This document shows positions 22,775-35,367 of a stretch of DNA of 64,000 nucleotides, one piece after another (position 1 is the first letter of the stretch; each line of letters starts with the position of its first letter). The stretch comes from Euptelea pleiosperma. Taxonomy: Eukaryota; Streptophyta; Magnoliopsida; Ranunculales; Eupteleaceae. The stretch is from positions 17,677,913 through 17,741,912 of the forward strand of contig CM068547.1 in assembly GCA_035048495.1 (NCBI GenBank), in the 5' to 3' direction. The position numbers and the translations under genes were made by a program. The notes beneath the pieces are model-generated. The model was not told the DNA's origin. It was given only the letters and a program-made list of their open reading frames with translations, and made no database searches.

Positions 22775-22869
22775 CTTCTAGAATTTGAAGTTTGAACCAT
22801 CGAACTTCTCTATCCTCACTTTTCCTTATTCCGCCATCGATCTTGCTCAAACCCAATGCTCTAATACCA

Positions 22870-23214
22870 GTTATTGGGAAGAAAGAAGAATAAACAATCT
22901 AAAGAACAAAGATGCAATCACCCACAACACAAAGATTTACGTGGTTTCCTCTAGATTGAGGTACTTCCACGAATCCACACCAATATCATTATGCTCCGAG
23001 GCAACGAAAGAAATACACAATACAATGGATACTCGTCTCTGATCAACCAAGGTATATATAACCCTAAGACGAAACTAGGGTTTTCGTATCTCTCTGTAAA
23101 AGTATGAAAATGCCCTTAAGGGAAAAAGACTGGTATTAGAGCTCAACGCGAAGCTAGGCTGCAGTGTCGTGCCTTCATGTATAGTACTTTAGAACCATCA
23201 GGCTCCACATAACA
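22870..23214 (-). repeat. 5' LTR of the deleted Copia
   Basis: About 345 bp, adjoining the primer-binding complement ctaatacca at about 22860-22869 (TGGTATTAG on the minus strand, one change from the usual TGGTATCAG). It ends with ggctccacataaca, the inverted TGTTATGTGG start. Confidence 0.75.
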
Positions 23215-23699
23215 TTACAATGTGGGCATCACCAAGGTTTAAAATATCGTTCCATTTCATTATTTTGGTAAACTGATGGAACAAAATGTATCAATCAAGA
23301 TGGAAGCATTCCATGTGAACCATTGAGTAGGAATGGAATTGGGAAGGAGAAAGTGAGGTCCCAACTGAGTAGAAATTCTTTAGAATAAACATTATCAATG
23401 AACAACTTTTTTGAGTTGATACATCTCACGCAGACCTTTGAAATGATCGTCTTTAATAGTTGAGTTTCAATAGTTGCTATATTTGAGATAGTTCTATTTT
23501 TTCAGTCCATACGTGATAAACAGATGCACAAAAAGGCCCTTGTTTGGTTGAGGCGCTTTCTCCGTCATCCAATTCAACTCAAATTGTCATTCATCTAACT
23601 CATTTTGATTGTTGAAGTTAATTGGATGGAGGAATAAATGAAATAGAGAATCTACATTGGAAGATGGGTTGCTATATATTTTCTTCAGAGTTATTACAG

Positions 23700-25545
23700 A
23701 AACAACATTTCAAATTTGATAATTGTCTAATATGAACAACCTAATCTTGAGTAATAAGCTTATTTTGTTGCAAGCCAAGCAATGAAGACATGTCTTGGAA
23801 TCACAAACTTGTCTCCCATATAACTTTAAGCCATGATATCTTGGCAGATCTAACACCAACGCACTCCCATCATATTCAGTAAAGAAAGAACCATTTGGAC
23901 TTGGTTTCCAAATGACCCTTAGCATTTCAATATAGGGAGGAAGAAGCGAGACATCATCCCAAAGTCCTAATTCTAATTTTCACCTGATTTGATTTTTTTC
24001 AGGTAAGAACTATGCCATCTCATACACAATCTCCTCCCATCTAAATACCAAATCCTCGAATTATGTTCCATTGAACTCCTTCAAGATAGATGACCAATGA
24101 TATAGTAGAACTTTAATCTTCAAGATGATGGATTCAATAACAACCTTGTCTTTAAAGATGCAATAATATCTCTCTTTCCAAATGATCGAACAAGTAGCAA
24201 AGGGAAGCATCCTCCATAATATATAGCCACAATAGGAGAAGGAATTCGAAAATCAACCATGAAAGGGCTCAGAACACTCCAACGAATCGTCTAGCAAATA
24301 TCGAATATATAAACAAAATACTCCACAGCCCATGGGAGAACTGATAATGAAGAAGTAGATGGTTGACTTGTTTAGTGTTGGATTTACAAATGAAGAATAT
24401 ATTGGGAATAATATTTCCCCTACTAATTGAGTGATGATAGGGCAATCTTACAATGCATCGCTATTGAAAAAAGTGCTACCTTGGAAGGGCTGGAGGTTTT
24501 CCACACCAAACTATAAAAAAATTGGAGTTTTACAAAGTAGATATCACAGAATAGAAAAACTTAACAAAAAGGCACCCTTAGAATTGCACATCTTCTAGAT
24601 CCTAAATTCCTCCAAAGAGGGAGATATCTACTCCCCTCTGAGTCGACTTTCATGTGTCATCTCAAGCCTAATTCGATGTGGTATTAGTTTGTCCTCTCAA
24701 GCTACACAATCCTTAACTATGGCCTACTAGAGTCAGCTAGAGCATAGAAATATCCCCATACCAATTGTCCCCCCAAAACCTTACTTTATCATCCTTCCTA
24801 ATCTTGAAGTGAATTCTTTCTTTAAAGACATTAAGTTTTTGAAATGCCCTTCCACACACCCACGATGTAAGAACAAGAAACAAGATTTCCATCCTACTCA
24901 AAACTTCTAATACCGTACTTAATATTAATAACCTCCTCCATAGGCTATCCATCCAAACCTCCACAAGCATATCCCAAGAGAGCTACATTTTTGTCTTTGA
25001 AATGAAATCCCCAAGGCCACCACCATCTTTTGGCAAATAGACCTTCCAATGTACTAGGTGGTATAGATGAGCATCTCCATCCCTTTAAGTTCTTTTACCA
25101 ATTTTTCCAATCTGTTGACTATATTAATTGCGATTGAGAAAAAGAGACAAAGTGGATGAGAAGACTAAACAATGTGCTCTTAATATGAGTAACTTTGCCC
25201 CTTTTAAATAGATAACCAATTTTTTAAGAAGCAAGTCTAGTTTGGAATCTTTAATGAATGGATCCCATGTATATTTAGAAAGTGTAACTTGCACCAAAAG
25301 GACGTCCAAGGTACTTTACAGGGAACTGGCTCACTTCACAACCTAAGTTTCTTGCCAGATTCCTCAAATTAAACACATCGCCCATGACGGACGCCTCCCT
25401 TTTAGATAATTTGAGGTGTAAACCAAACACTACCTTAAAACACCGAAGAAGGCATCTCAAAAGTAGCAACTAACCCTGCAGAGCATCTATGAAAAACACT
25501 GTGTCATCCATAAATTGCAAGTTCGAAATTATAGGGCCAAGCACT
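23700..25545 (-). pseudogene. LINE ORF2 remnant: RT, zf-RVT and RNase H-like
   Basis: On the minus strand the remnant starts at the RT active site FMDD (about 25500-25512, LQFMDDTVFF). It continues with FGLHLKLSKREASVMG and a FPVKYLGRPFGASYTF block (about 25275-25430), a KIRKDDKVRFWGDNWYGD block (about 24755-24800), a zf-RVT block (VNHLLLHYQFSHGLW, about 24340-24390) and an RNase H-like start WKPSPNGSFFTEYDGSA (about 23850-23905). Domain order matches plant L1-type ORF2 with a C-terminal RNase H. The endonuclease and first half of RT are missing. It is a different and older copy than the LINE at 14.9 kb. No poly(A) tail is obvious near 23700. Confidence 0.82.
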
Positions 25546-25559
25546 ATGGGGAATGGTAG

Positions 25560-28500
25560 CAACTTTCTTCCTCTTCTTCTCTTTCCCTATGGTTATTTTC
25601 TAAAATTCTAGTACTCATAATTATGTTTCAAATATCTTACATGTTTTTTTATTAGAGTATGAAAATCATGTATGACGAAGAGTACTTATGCTAGTTTTCA
25701 TTTAAAAGGCATGTTTGTATTACGATCATTTTGCATGGTTTTAGAAAGATAACTTGTATCCCATGATTTTGGTTTTTATGCATATTCAATGGATTTGTTC
25801 ATGCATCCCTTCATGTATATTTCTTGCTATGTTGTGTCTCTTCATTGCCTTGATATTGATGTACGATGCATGGGCTAACAGTTTTGTGAGGGTTCGGTAC
25901 TTTGTGTCATCTGACTCCTTGGATGCTCCCTCGAATCCCAGTAGCATGCCTATAGAGCAAAGGGACTTGTGGACTCCAATGGTGAACGTGGTGGAATTTT
26001 GATAGCTTGGCCCGCTGTGTAGAAAGCAAGCCTCGTGGTACCTTGCTATGCATGATTACACTTGTTTTGCAATAGCAATATGATTAGAACATTTGGCGTT
26101 ACCACAGTTGGTACCATAACATCATGTCCTAGGTCCAATATTGCAACTAGCACTTTTATGAGATCCTAGCCAAGATGAACATGAGGGAGACAAAATTTTA
26201 TATGGTTATGACTCTCATGTCATATGTAATTTTTCTTTTTCTTTTAGGTATATGTTTAATTTATTTATGGTTACCGAAGTCCTAGATAGCATGTGACAAA
26301 TGTATTGATCTTCATTTCTACACTCAATACTATTGTTTATGGTACTTTGATAACTTATGTGTCTTTTATGGTTGTAATATAATTTCTTAAAATTTTAAGG
26401 AATAATTTTTATATTTCTACAAAAATAACTATATTTCTACACTTGTCAATTTCTATTTCTAAGCTGACTCGTCATCCTCATCATCATCATCATAAGCCTT
26501 TCCCAATGGTATGGGGTCTGCTGCATGAATCATATTCCTCCATTCAATGGATAAGGTTTCATGGTATGATTTGGCAAAAGTGTTACACCGGCTGCCAAAA
26601 TATAAATTTTAAACATTTGCCCATCATATTGATTTTTGGCATTGTACTACTATTGTTGAGGAAATTTAATAATTTGCACGTGGGTTGTCCTAGTCTTTAG
26701 TGAGTTTGTTTACCTAGTCCTAGGAGTTTGTTTTTAACTAGGATAGTGCCTATTTTCATGTTGCTTTCAGTTATGTATTAGCCTATTTATAGGCTGTTTG
26801 TTTATCAATGAAAAGTAGAAGAAGTTTATCCTCTGCTTCCTACTGTTATTGTGCAAAACATTTTATTAGTTTCTTGTTCTTATCAACTATGAGGTGTGAC
26901 CCATTAAATGTTGGTTTTCAATCCTTTGTATGCGAGCTACATGTTCACATATTGTGCTTAAGGATGAAGGATCAGAGAGAGAGAGAGAGAGAGAGAGAGG
27001 AGAATGACTTTGAAATAATGTGAAGTTGGTAATGCCACATAAACTCATCTATGTTGATGAACAAGTTATTATTTATACCATTGCCTTAAGTTCTATTGAA
27101 TAAATTTAAATTATTCATAAACATGAGAGTAAAAAAATTAAAAAAGATCCATTTTCTCATTAATCCTTATCCATCATCATAAATTTTTGACGTACTAAAT
27201 TGTTTTTATTGATCAACATAATAAATTATAAATATCTAAATTAAGATTTGCTTCCATATAGTCAATGTGTAATATACTATATGCTAAACCATTATTTGTT
27301 ATTGCTATGGCTATCCATGATTTAGAGTTGAGGGGATGATTCTCGATTCATATCCACAGACCCACAATTGTCTTCAGATCACTTGCCAACCATGAACAAG
27401 CCTTGGAGACTACCATTCATTGTAAACCTAAACATGATCTTTGCCTTATGGGATTATTACATTCTTTGAGGTGAGTTCAATTATAAACATTATCGTTGTG
27501 AGAATATGCCATTCATGTTCATCCAACCATCATCATAAAGAAAAAGAGAATATATAGACAATTTTACGTGGTTCACTGCCACCAACTTGGTAGGTATATC
27601 CATGGGCTCTTTAGAGTTAATCCACCATTCATAAGTCATTTTACGATCCAACACAGGGAAAGATGGACCTTTGGTGGTAATTTATCCATTTAATGGATCA
27701 TAATTCATGGTATGATTTGGCAAACATTTTACACCGTCTGACGAACATATTGATTTTGGGCCTTGTACTACTGTTAGGTGCGACCCATTAAATGTTGGTT
27801 TTCAACTGCACATTGCTATGCATGAACACCCTCTAACTCACTCATGCCCCCATTTGTTGGTACTCCAAATACCCTATGTATCCTGGCTGTTTCCCTCCCC
27901 TCATCAACTACACATTGCATATAGTAGGAACTAAGAGGTCCATAATGGATCTTAACCAAATCTATTGTGAATAGGTATGACATAACTTCAAGCTCCCTAT
28001 CCATATGCCTAGATCATGTGCCTTGGTTGTTGCATGATACTCATATTTGTAGTATGATGAGGAGGAGCTACCAATACCCTACATTAAAATTATCAAACAC
28101 AAAATATGTACAATCTTTACTCATATAATAAAGATTATTACCTAATATATTCACACATCTTAATATATTTTTCTAGTTTATTTTAAATTTTTATGTATGA
28201 ACTATGAATATTATTAAAGATTATATGTACCTGTAGCTTGCTTAAAACACATCGTATATGCACGTATTTGCCACACTTAAGGGTTTCTTAATCTTTTTTA
28301 ATTTTTTATTTTAATTGAAACTTAATTTTTAATTATAAAATAAATCTATAAAGAGATAGTTAAACTCTCAGATCTAATTTATTCTAATCATCAAATACTA
28401 CATGTAATTTACATGTCCTCTCTAATAGTAAATGGTAATAATTGTTAAATCTCTATAATCCATAAATATTTAAAAGCAAATTAATCCGACCAAGTCATAG

Positions 28501-29209
28501 ATTAGAATGAAGTTGCACAATATATAATTAATTCAGAAACGATTATTGAAGTTTATGGTGAAAACAATAGAAATTGGTGATCTCTAATTATTCTATATTT
28601 TCACCCTAAGAACACTATGTGTTGATAAATCTAGTGTAAATGCATAATAGATCTATAGATCTCAATCTCTAATGAATGTATCTCTCTTAGACCCTAATTC
28701 TATCAAATATCCACAAAGAAAACAAATTTTATGATAGGATCAATAACTTTATCCTACGAAGGACCCAAAATTTGGTTTTGATCTTCTCTGTTGATCAAAG
28801 TAACAAGTTTTTCACATAAAATTCAAAATGGAGGTATCTTTTGATGTTGGTACGGCTCATAATCAAAATATTTTGGTCATTTTTTTTAAATTTGTAGAAT
28901 TTAATAACGTGATGATGGATGAATCTAACCATGCAATACTACTTCATTCTTATAGATGGTGAATTTTTTTGATATAAAGCTCCAAATAGGTCTGCAACAA
29001 ATAGTTAGTGGGGGGGGGGAATTCTATATGCATGATGTGACTATGCCACATGGCACATTTTGTTAATATGCTTATGATAGTCATCCAAATGTCTAGCCAT
29101 TATATTTAAGTGTATTTTCATGTTGGGCTTCATGAGAAAGCACTAGGAGCCCATGGATGAATGCATTGGCATCAAGACCCATGATAAAAAATAATGCTCA
29201 AATCCAATG
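25560..29209. other. AT-rich region without recognised genes
   Basis: No coding exon is recognised. A (GA)n microsatellite lies at about 26975-27000. The block atggtatgatttggcaaa followed by ttttacacc and a tattgattttgg..ttgtactactatt block occurs twice (about 26560-26655 and 27705-27775), and gacccattaaatgttggttt occurs at about 26899 and 27784. This shows an old local duplication or two copies of an unknown repeat. At 27560-27610 ttttacgtggttcactgcc resembles the inner end of Copia LTRs read on the minus strand. Open frames at 25754-26002, 26443-26700 and 26808-27023 have no recognised similarity. Confidence 0.5.
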
Positions 29210-29513
29210 ACTAGGGATCACAAATCAAGCTGATTTTCAGTGTTTAGGTTCACTAAGTATGTCCCAAACATTCATGGGCCACTTGCCACCAAACTACACC
29301 ATCTATAGAGAAGATTCCATATGCTTCAAGCACCGTATATATACATATATCACATATGTCAATGTGCTAATTGTTGACATTTTTGTTGAGTCAATTTAAT
29401 GAATTATCCTTTAATCTTACTTACATAGATGATGATTTTTTATTTATTTGGGATATAAATCATAAACAACCATTTATACTAGTTCTATAGCTACTTGAAA
29501 TGCATGTACATTG

Positions 29514-29859
29514 TGTTATTGTTTGAGGTTGTCACCAATATGTTAAAGATTGAGAGAGAGAGATAGGGAGAGAAGGAGAGATTAGGGTTTGAGAGAGAAT
29601 GGGGAGATTCAAGTGAATATTCAATTTCCCATAAGTAATATTTATAAGTAGGAGAAACCCCTTCTACAAGTAAAGGAGAAATCGTGTGGGTCAAGTGGGG
29701 GCCCACCACTTAATCCACTAACATGAAATAAAGAGATTGTGGGTTAAGTGGGTGGGCCCATCACTTAACCTATAAGCAATAGAGAATAAACCCCACAGGG
29801 GGGTAGTGGAACGTAGCCCACTAAGAACACCCCCACGTGGGTGTACATAGAATCCAACA
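29514..29859 (-). repeat. 3' LTR of the 29.5-35.4 kb Copia
   Basis: 346 bp. Read on the minus strand it starts TGTTGGATTCTATGTACACC, followed by a CACGTGG G-box. It contains a (GA)-rich segment near its other end. Its start is recognisably related to the LTR that begins at 63839. Confidence 0.93.
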
Positions 29860-29866
29860 CTCCCCC

Positions 29867-30310
29867 TCAAGCTGGTGCGAAGATATCTATCATGCCCAGC
29901 TTAGCTATCAATGTATTCAGGATTGACTTGTTGACTCCCTTAGTAAGTATATAGGCAACCTGCTCATGAGTCCTTACATAGGGTGTACAAATTAATCCCT
30001 GTTGAAGCTTCTCCTTGATGAAGTGCCTATCAACCTCGATGTGTTTAGTCCTGTCATGCTGAACTGGGTTGTGAGTGATGCTAATGGCCGCTTTGTTGTC
30101 GCAATAGAGGCTCATTGGGTCTGTCACCTTGACTCCCAGTTCTGCTAACATGATCTTCAACCACAAGAACTCACACACTCCATGTGCCATGGAGCATAAC
30201 TCTGCCTCTGCACTAGATCGGGGGACAACTGGTTGTTTCCTGCTCCTCCAAGACACTAAGTTGCCTCCAACAAAGGTACAATAACCTGATGTAGACCGTC
30301 TATTGCTCAC
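29867..30310 (-). pseudogene. Copia RNase H domain
   Basis: A 147-codon open stretch with the conserved blocks NRRSTSGYCTFVGGNLVSWR, RKQPVVPRSSAEAELCSMA, LYCDNKAAISI, HDRTKHIEVDRHFIKE and LGMIDIFAPA at the polyprotein end. In elements of this type RNase H removes the RNA from RNA-DNA hybrids during reverse transcription. It is open but cut off from RT by stops at 30311-30538, where the recognisable YLVHTWPDIAYAVSV stretch lies. Confidence 0.9.
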
Positions 30311-30538
30311 TGCACCTGCCTAATCTAAATCACCGTATGCCTCCACCCTGAGGTGGCCATGAACTCCAAATAATATGCCTCGACCTGGTGACCACTTGAA
30401 ATACCAAAGAACTTTGTGTGCAGCCTCAAGATGTGATGACCGAGGTGAATGCATGAATCAGTTAATGACGCTTACTGCATAAGCAATGTCAGGCCATGTA
30501 TGGACAAGATATATCAATCTACCAACCAATCGCTAAAA

Positions 30539-32134
30539 TTAGGCAGGATCACCTAGAAGTGTACCATCTTCAGAATTCAGGTGATGGTTCTGATCAATAG
30601 GAGTATCTGCTAGTTGCGAACCCAAATACCCAGTCTCACTCAGTAAGTCTAGGACATACTTTCTCTGTGAAATGAAGATGCCTTTCGATGACTTGGCAAC
30701 CTCAATCCCTAGAAAGTATCTCAATGGTCCTAGATCTTTCGTCTCAAACTCAGACAACAATAAGGCCTTGAGCCTTGTGATCTCTGTCGGGTCACTCCCC
30801 GTAATGACTATGTCATCCACATATACGATCAATGCAGTGATACTAGTCTATAGATGCATCACAAACAGAGTGTGATCTGCCCGACTCTGTGTGTAGCCTA
30901 CCTTTCTCACTGCATTGTTGAACCGTTCAAACCAAGTTCGAGGAGATTGCTTCAACCCATATGAAGCTTTCTTCAGTCTGCACACCCTGTCATCACTTCC
31001 AGCAAGCTTCAACCCTGGTGGCACTTTCATGTAAACTTCCTCTATTAGGTCCCCATGTAGAAAAGCATTCTTTACATCCAGCTGATGTAAAGGCCATGAC
31101 TTGTTTGTAGCCAAGGACAGTAGAACCCTGATTGAGTTCATCTTGGCTACATGTGCAAATGTCTCCTGGTAATCTATCCCATAGGTTTGGGTGAACCCCT
31201 TGCCAACTAGCCGAGCTTTGTACCTATCAATGGAACCATCTACCTTGTGCTTCATGGTAAAGACCCACTTGCACCCCACTGGTTTCTTCCCCTTGGGTAA
31301 AGAAATAAGATCCCATGTCTTATTTTTTTCAAGAGCATGCATTTCGTCTATCATAGCCCCTTTCCACTTTGGGTGACTAAGTGCATCTGCAATGGTAAAT
31401 GGTAAGGAAACAAACGAAACAGTGCTAACAAATGTCTGATAAGATGGAGACAATAACTGGTAAGAAACGAAGTGAGAGATAGGGTGCTCGGTGCAAGTGC
31501 ACACACCCTTACAAAGTACAATGGGTAGATCCTCCTCTGGAGTAGGAGTTTCTGAGGATTCATGAACTAAAACAGGGGTAGAAACAATACCTGGATCTGG
31601 ATCCAAGGGTAGACTGGCAGGCACAGAATTAGTGACTTGTCCTTTCTTCCTGGATCTGGCATGAACTCGCATATCCGCCGCTGTAGTAGTAGAAGTGTCA
31701 TTGTCAATAGTAGGCACAGGAGTGGAGATGGGTACAAGAACTGGCATGGAGATAGGGCTCTCGTCCACAATATCACACTCCCCCTGAAGAGAGACCCTAC
31801 TGCCAAAGAACGGAACGTGCTCAGCAAAGGTGACGTCCAAAGATGTGAAAAGTCGACCCGAACCCGGATGATAGCATTTGTATCCCTTCTGAGTAGAAGG
31901 GTACCCCAGGAAAATACATCTCAAGGCCAGTGCATCAAGTTTGTCACGAGAGTGACGATGAACATGCACATAGCATACACACCCAAAGACTTTGGGAGGA
32001 ACAATGAAGGCTGGACTATCGGGACACAGGACAGACAAAGGGGTCTGAAAGTTAAGAATGCGAGAGGGCATGCGATTAATGAGATATGTGGCAAAAAGGA
32101 TGGATTCAGACCAAAAAGATTTTGGAACCTGCAT
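30539..32134 (-). pseudogene. Copia integrase C-terminal part and reverse transcriptase
   Basis: The 428-codon stretch 30848-32134 contains the integrase tail (FWSESILFATYLINRMPSR, PKVFGCVCYVHVH, KGYKCYHP) and the front of RT (DLISLPKGKKPVGCKWVF, YKARLVGKGFTQTYGIDYQE, LHQLDVKNAFLHGDL, CRLKKASYGLKQSPRTWFER). A stop at about 30845 separates the active-site strand IVYVDDIVITGSD (30812-30817 for the aspartate pair), followed by LGPLRYFLGIEVAKS and ISQRKYVLDLL to 30539. YVDD is intact, but the in-frame stops prevent a complete polyprotein. Confidence 0.9.
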
Positions 32135-32882
32135 CCCAAGACGAAGGGCACGCTCAACCTCGAGAAGGTGACGATTTTTTCTTTCAACTTTCCCATTTTG
32201 TTGGGGAGTCGACGGATAAGAAGTTTGATGTACAATGCCATGAGAGGCAAAGTAATCTCTAAGGCTCCTGTCTAGGTACTCACCCCCATTATCAGATCAG
32301 AGAATTTTGAGTGGCGTACTGAACTAAGTGGTGACCATCTTATGGAAGGTCTGAAAAATGGAAGAAACCTCATCTTCGACTTCATAAGATATACCCAGGT
32401 AGAGCCACTGAAATCATCAACAAATGTAACAAAATATCAGAATCCAAATAAAGACATCACTAGGGTAGGACCCCACACATCAGAATGCACAATATTGAAA
32501 GAAATAGTACTTTTATTTTCACTAAGAGTTCACAAGTTTCACAGTGGAACAGAACATCGCAAAGAGAAGAGAAAGCAATAAAGACACGCTTTAAAACTAA
32601 CATGGGTACATGACCAAGCCGGTTATGCCAAAGCAATAACTGGTCTTTATTGACTCGACTATTGCTACCGACGCTGGACTGATGTGCTGAAGAAGAAACT
32701 GAGCTATCTAGGAGGTACAAGCCACCTTCCTCACATCCACTGCCAATCGTCCGCCTCAACTCCAGATCCTGAAACACACAGTGAGAAGGAAAAAAGGTTA
32801 CACTGCAATTAAGATTCTTGGTAAGGCTACTGATAGATAAAAGATTAGTTGTAAACTGAGGAACATGTAGTACCGATGACAA
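32135..32882 (-). pseudogene. Copia GAG-pre-integrase and integrase core
   Basis: 32460-32882 contains SVLHVPQFTTNLLSISSLTK, GLYLLDSS and LLLWHNRLGHVP, the GAG-pre-integrase zinc-binding region (HRLGH). From about 32480 down to 32140 the core continues in changing frames (VHSDVWGP with the first catalytic aspartate; a DNGGEY-type second aspartate near 32290; TPQQNGKVERKN with the glutamate near 32180). Frameshifts break the core, so integrase is inactive although the three acidic positions can still be seen. Confidence 0.82.
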
Positions 32883-32884
32883 GG

Positions 32885-33262
32885 TTAGTGCTGAAGAGGC
32901 ATGAACATTGCCCTTCCTGAAAACAAAGGAAAGGTGCCATCAGCTATCCTAACCTTGTCAAGACCAGAACAAATAGAATAATTGGAGAAAACTGAAGACA
33001 TACCAGTTATATGATCTGAGGCCCTTGAATCGATGATCCATGAGGGACTAGAAGGAACATTGGAAACAGAGAAAGCAGATCCAGTACTTGTTTGGGCATA
33101 GGTGGAGGTAGAAGTGGAGACTTGCCCATTGAGCTGGGCCATCATACGACGAAGTCGCTCAAGGTCACTGGGAGAAAAAGAGTCCATATCCCCAGTGGTA
33201 GGAGGTGCTGAGGGTGCAGTGTCCTGAGCCACAGAAAGTGCTGTAGGAGGCTCCTGTCTCAC
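32885..33262 (-). pseudogene. Copia protease with altered active site
   Basis: A 125-codon stretch between gag and the pre-integrase region, with a Ser/Thr-rich linker and the aspartic protease block SWIIDSRASDHITG (aspartate codon 33029-33031). The usual DSGAS reads DSRAS, so the invariant glycine of the catalytic loop is arginine, which should abolish processing. Elements of this class need the protease to cut the gag-pol polyprotein. Confidence 0.85.
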
Positions 33263-33268
33263 TGAAGA

Positions 33269-34176
33269 TCACTGATGTGGATTTGGGCCCAGACTCGGTG
33301 GGCGCCCATGCAGCTCCCAACAAGTGTCCTTCACATGGCCTAGACGGCTGCAGTGATCACACTTGGGACGTCTTTTGTCATCATTGATCTTCTTTTGAAA
33401 GGATTTCTGACCCTTCTGAGATGCAGAGGCAAGGGCAAATCGATCATGAGTATCACTACCACTGCATAGCAGCATGGTAGTGCGACGACTATCTTCTTCC
33501 TGAATGTAGGCATAGACCTGTGCCAATGAAGTAAGGGGAGGAGATCTGCCAAGTATCTGAACATGGGCAGCCTCGAAGCTAGGATGAAGACCCGAAAGGA
33601 ACTGGAATATCTGGGACTGCTCAACCATAGCACAGAAAGACTTCACATCCGCAGCACAAACCGGGGTGTAGTCTTGATAATGATCGATCTCTTCCCATTT
33701 GCTTCGGAGAGAAGCATAATAGGTACCAAGCTTGAGCTCCCCCTGTCGGAGACAAGCAATCTCTTGCTCTAACTCATAGAGCTTTGCAAAGTTGCCAACC
33801 TAGGAATAGGTTTCGGTAACAGAATCCCAGATTTCCCTCGCTGTAAGAAGGAACATGAATCCCCTGCTGATCTGGGGTTGCATCGAATGGAGAAGCCAAG
33901 ACATCACCGTAAGGTTCTCCATAACCCATTTTCGGTAGAATTTGTTTGTGGTGGCAAGTTGGACTGTCTTTCCTGTGAGGTACTCACTGTAGCCACATCC
34001 CCCGATGTACATGAGTGCCGATGTCTTCCACTTGAGTTAGTTGGTCCCATCAAACTTGACCGTAGTGATGCATAATTGGGGTTGTGGTCTCCATGAGAAC
34101 TATGAGACGGAGTGTTATCTTCAACTGATGAAACCTCTGATGAACTCATCATAGTAGAAGGCCCAGAAATAACCAA
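33269..34176 (-). pseudogene. Copia gag
   Basis: Three overlapping frames cover a Copia gag. 33904-34176 holds the N-terminal end with a Met-rich, Ser-rich start. 33800-34012 carries NLTVMSWLLHSMQPQISRGF and LTAREIWDSVTETYS. 33269-33646 carries FLSGLHPSFEAAHVQILGRS, AQVYAYIQEEDSRR and the knuckle CDHCSRLGHVKDTC (C-X2-C-X4-H-X4-C intact). Frameshifts near 33795 and 33900 break it. The block order matches gag of the Copia at 38.6-43.7 kb, a relative. Confidence 0.85.
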
Positions 34177-34209
34177 CTGATGAACAGAAGGTCTGCGGAA
34201 CTTAAACCA

Positions 34210-34770
34210 AGGTTCGGGGGGTTCCTAGGAGCACTTTGGGAGGTGCGGCTAGGGTAGAAGTGCCCGGGGAACCTTGGTTTCCAAAAAGTAGAAAACCCAA
34301 AAAAGGCAAAATCGGATCCGGGCCAAAAACTTGGGGGATTTTTAAAATTGGAGATCCGACAGTCAAAAAAATCCCAAACCAAGCTCTATAGATCCCAGAT
34401 AATCAATAGGGAGTTGCGGTTAGGGTAGAGAGCCCAAACAACGTGCGAATCTCGAGGTAGAAAAAACCCAAAATCTGAACCAGGGAACTGATTTTTTGAA
34501 CCGGAGATCCGACGATCAGAAATTTGTCAAACATGACTCTGTAGATCCCAGAGGGTAGAGAACCCAAGCAGTGCACGAATCTCAAGAAAATAAAAAAAAA
34601 ACCCAAAATCTGAGCTGGGAATCAAATTTTTGGAACCGGAGATCCGATGATCCAAAAATTCTGAAATAAGTTTCTGTCGAACCTTACTGGCCCTATGAGA
34701 GGGGCGGTTTGGGTAGAGAGCCCAAAAATGACATGAATCTCGAGGAAAATCAAAACCCAAAAAACTTCGA
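34210..34770. repeat. Tandem repeats of about 170 bp in the Copia leader
   Basis: Three to four diverged units between the PBS and gag share (on the plus strand) gagagcccaa.., cgaatctcgagg, aaaacccaaaatctga and ccggagatccgacgatc. Clear unit starts lie near 34425, 34555 and 34710, with an eroded unit near 34240. These belong to the 5' untranslated leader of the minus-strand Copia. Confidence 0.75.
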
Positions 34771-35017
34771 TATACGTGTTCTCTGAAAAAATTGATAAAA
34801 ATCCTGAAGAACGGGGATAGAGTGGATCTCTGACAACTGATAGCAGGCAATGCACTAGGAATGATAGATCTCTGGTTCCTTTGCTTCAGAAAAGATCCAA
34901 GAACTTCGCAGGAGGACCCTCTACGATTTGCTCAAAACTTGCCCGGACTTCGGATGCCCACATATAAGATCTTCATGGAAACTCTAGGGGACAATGATTT
35001 AGGCCCTAGAGTAACCA

Positions 35018-35030
35018 TGATCTGATACCA
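35018..35030 (-). other. Primer-binding site of the 29.5-35.4 kb Copia
   Basis: The minus strand reads TGGTATCAGATCA directly after the 5' LTR. TGGTATCAGA is the standard complement of the 3' end of initiator methionine tRNA used by plant Copia elements. Confidence 0.9.
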
Positions 35031-35367
35031 TGTTGTTGTTTGAGGTTGTCACCAATATGCTAAAGATTGAGAGAGAGGGATAATGGAGGTTAGGGAGAAA
35101 ATGAGAGATTAGGGTTTGAGAGAGAATATTCAATCTCTCATAAGTAGTATTTATAAGTAGGGGAAACCCCTTTTACAAGTAAAGGAGAAATCATGTGGGT
35201 CAAGTGGGGGCCCACCACTTAATCTACTAACATGAAATAAAGAGATTGTGGGTTAAGTGGGTAGGCCCATCACTTAATCCATAAGCAATAGAGAATAAAC
35301 CCCATGTGGGGTAGTGGAATGTAGCCCACTAAGAACACCCCCAAATGGATGTAGATAGAATCCAACA
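35031..35367 (-). repeat. 5' LTR of the 29.5-35.4 kb Copia
   Basis: 337 bp with a TGTT..AACA end structure. It carries a 3-bp longer purine segment and lacks about 20 bp (the ggggagattcaagtgaat area) compared with its partner at 29514-29859. Confidence 0.92.

Larger units (their letters stand above)
21736..23214 (-). mobile_element. Internally deleted Ty1/Copia element
   Basis: Related LTRs lie at 21736-22030 and about 22870-23214. Both begin (plus strand) with ttgggaagaaagaa, contain gatttacgtg, gatactcgt, ggtatatataacc and acgaaactagggttt, and end with ggctccacataaca. Between them only about 840 bp remains: a PBS complement next to the right LTR (ctaatacca), the gag N-terminal part and a knuckle, then a purine tract (gtgggag on the minus strand) beside the left LTR. 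All of pol is missing, so it is non-autonomous. It lies in or beside the 5' LTR of the older Copia. No convincing target duplication was found. Confidence 0.8.
29514..35367 (-). mobile_element. Full-length Ty1/Copia retrotransposon, TSD cattg
   Basis: LTRs at 29514-29859 (346 bp) and 35031-35367 (337 bp) have TGTT..AACA ends and the exact 5-bp duplication cattg (29509-29513, 35368-35372). On the minus strand the order is 5' LTR, PBS TGGTATCAGA (35021-35030), a long leader with tandem repeats, gag, protease, integrase, RT, RNase H, purine tract GCTTGAGGGGGAG (29860-29872) and 3' LTR. Coding blocks are recognisable end to end but broken by stops and frameshifts. The two LTRs differ at about 20-30 sites including indels, so the insertion is not recent. 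Confidence 0.93.

Noticed and set aside
26443..26700. 85-codon gene with a His-rich start
   Set aside because: The His run comes from a simple (cat/tca) repeat, and part of the frame is duplicated at 27.7 kb as non-coding repeat.
31637..32275. 212-codon plus-strand open frame
   Set aside because: It is antisense to the Copia integrase/RT coding sequence on the minus strand and has no family resemblance.
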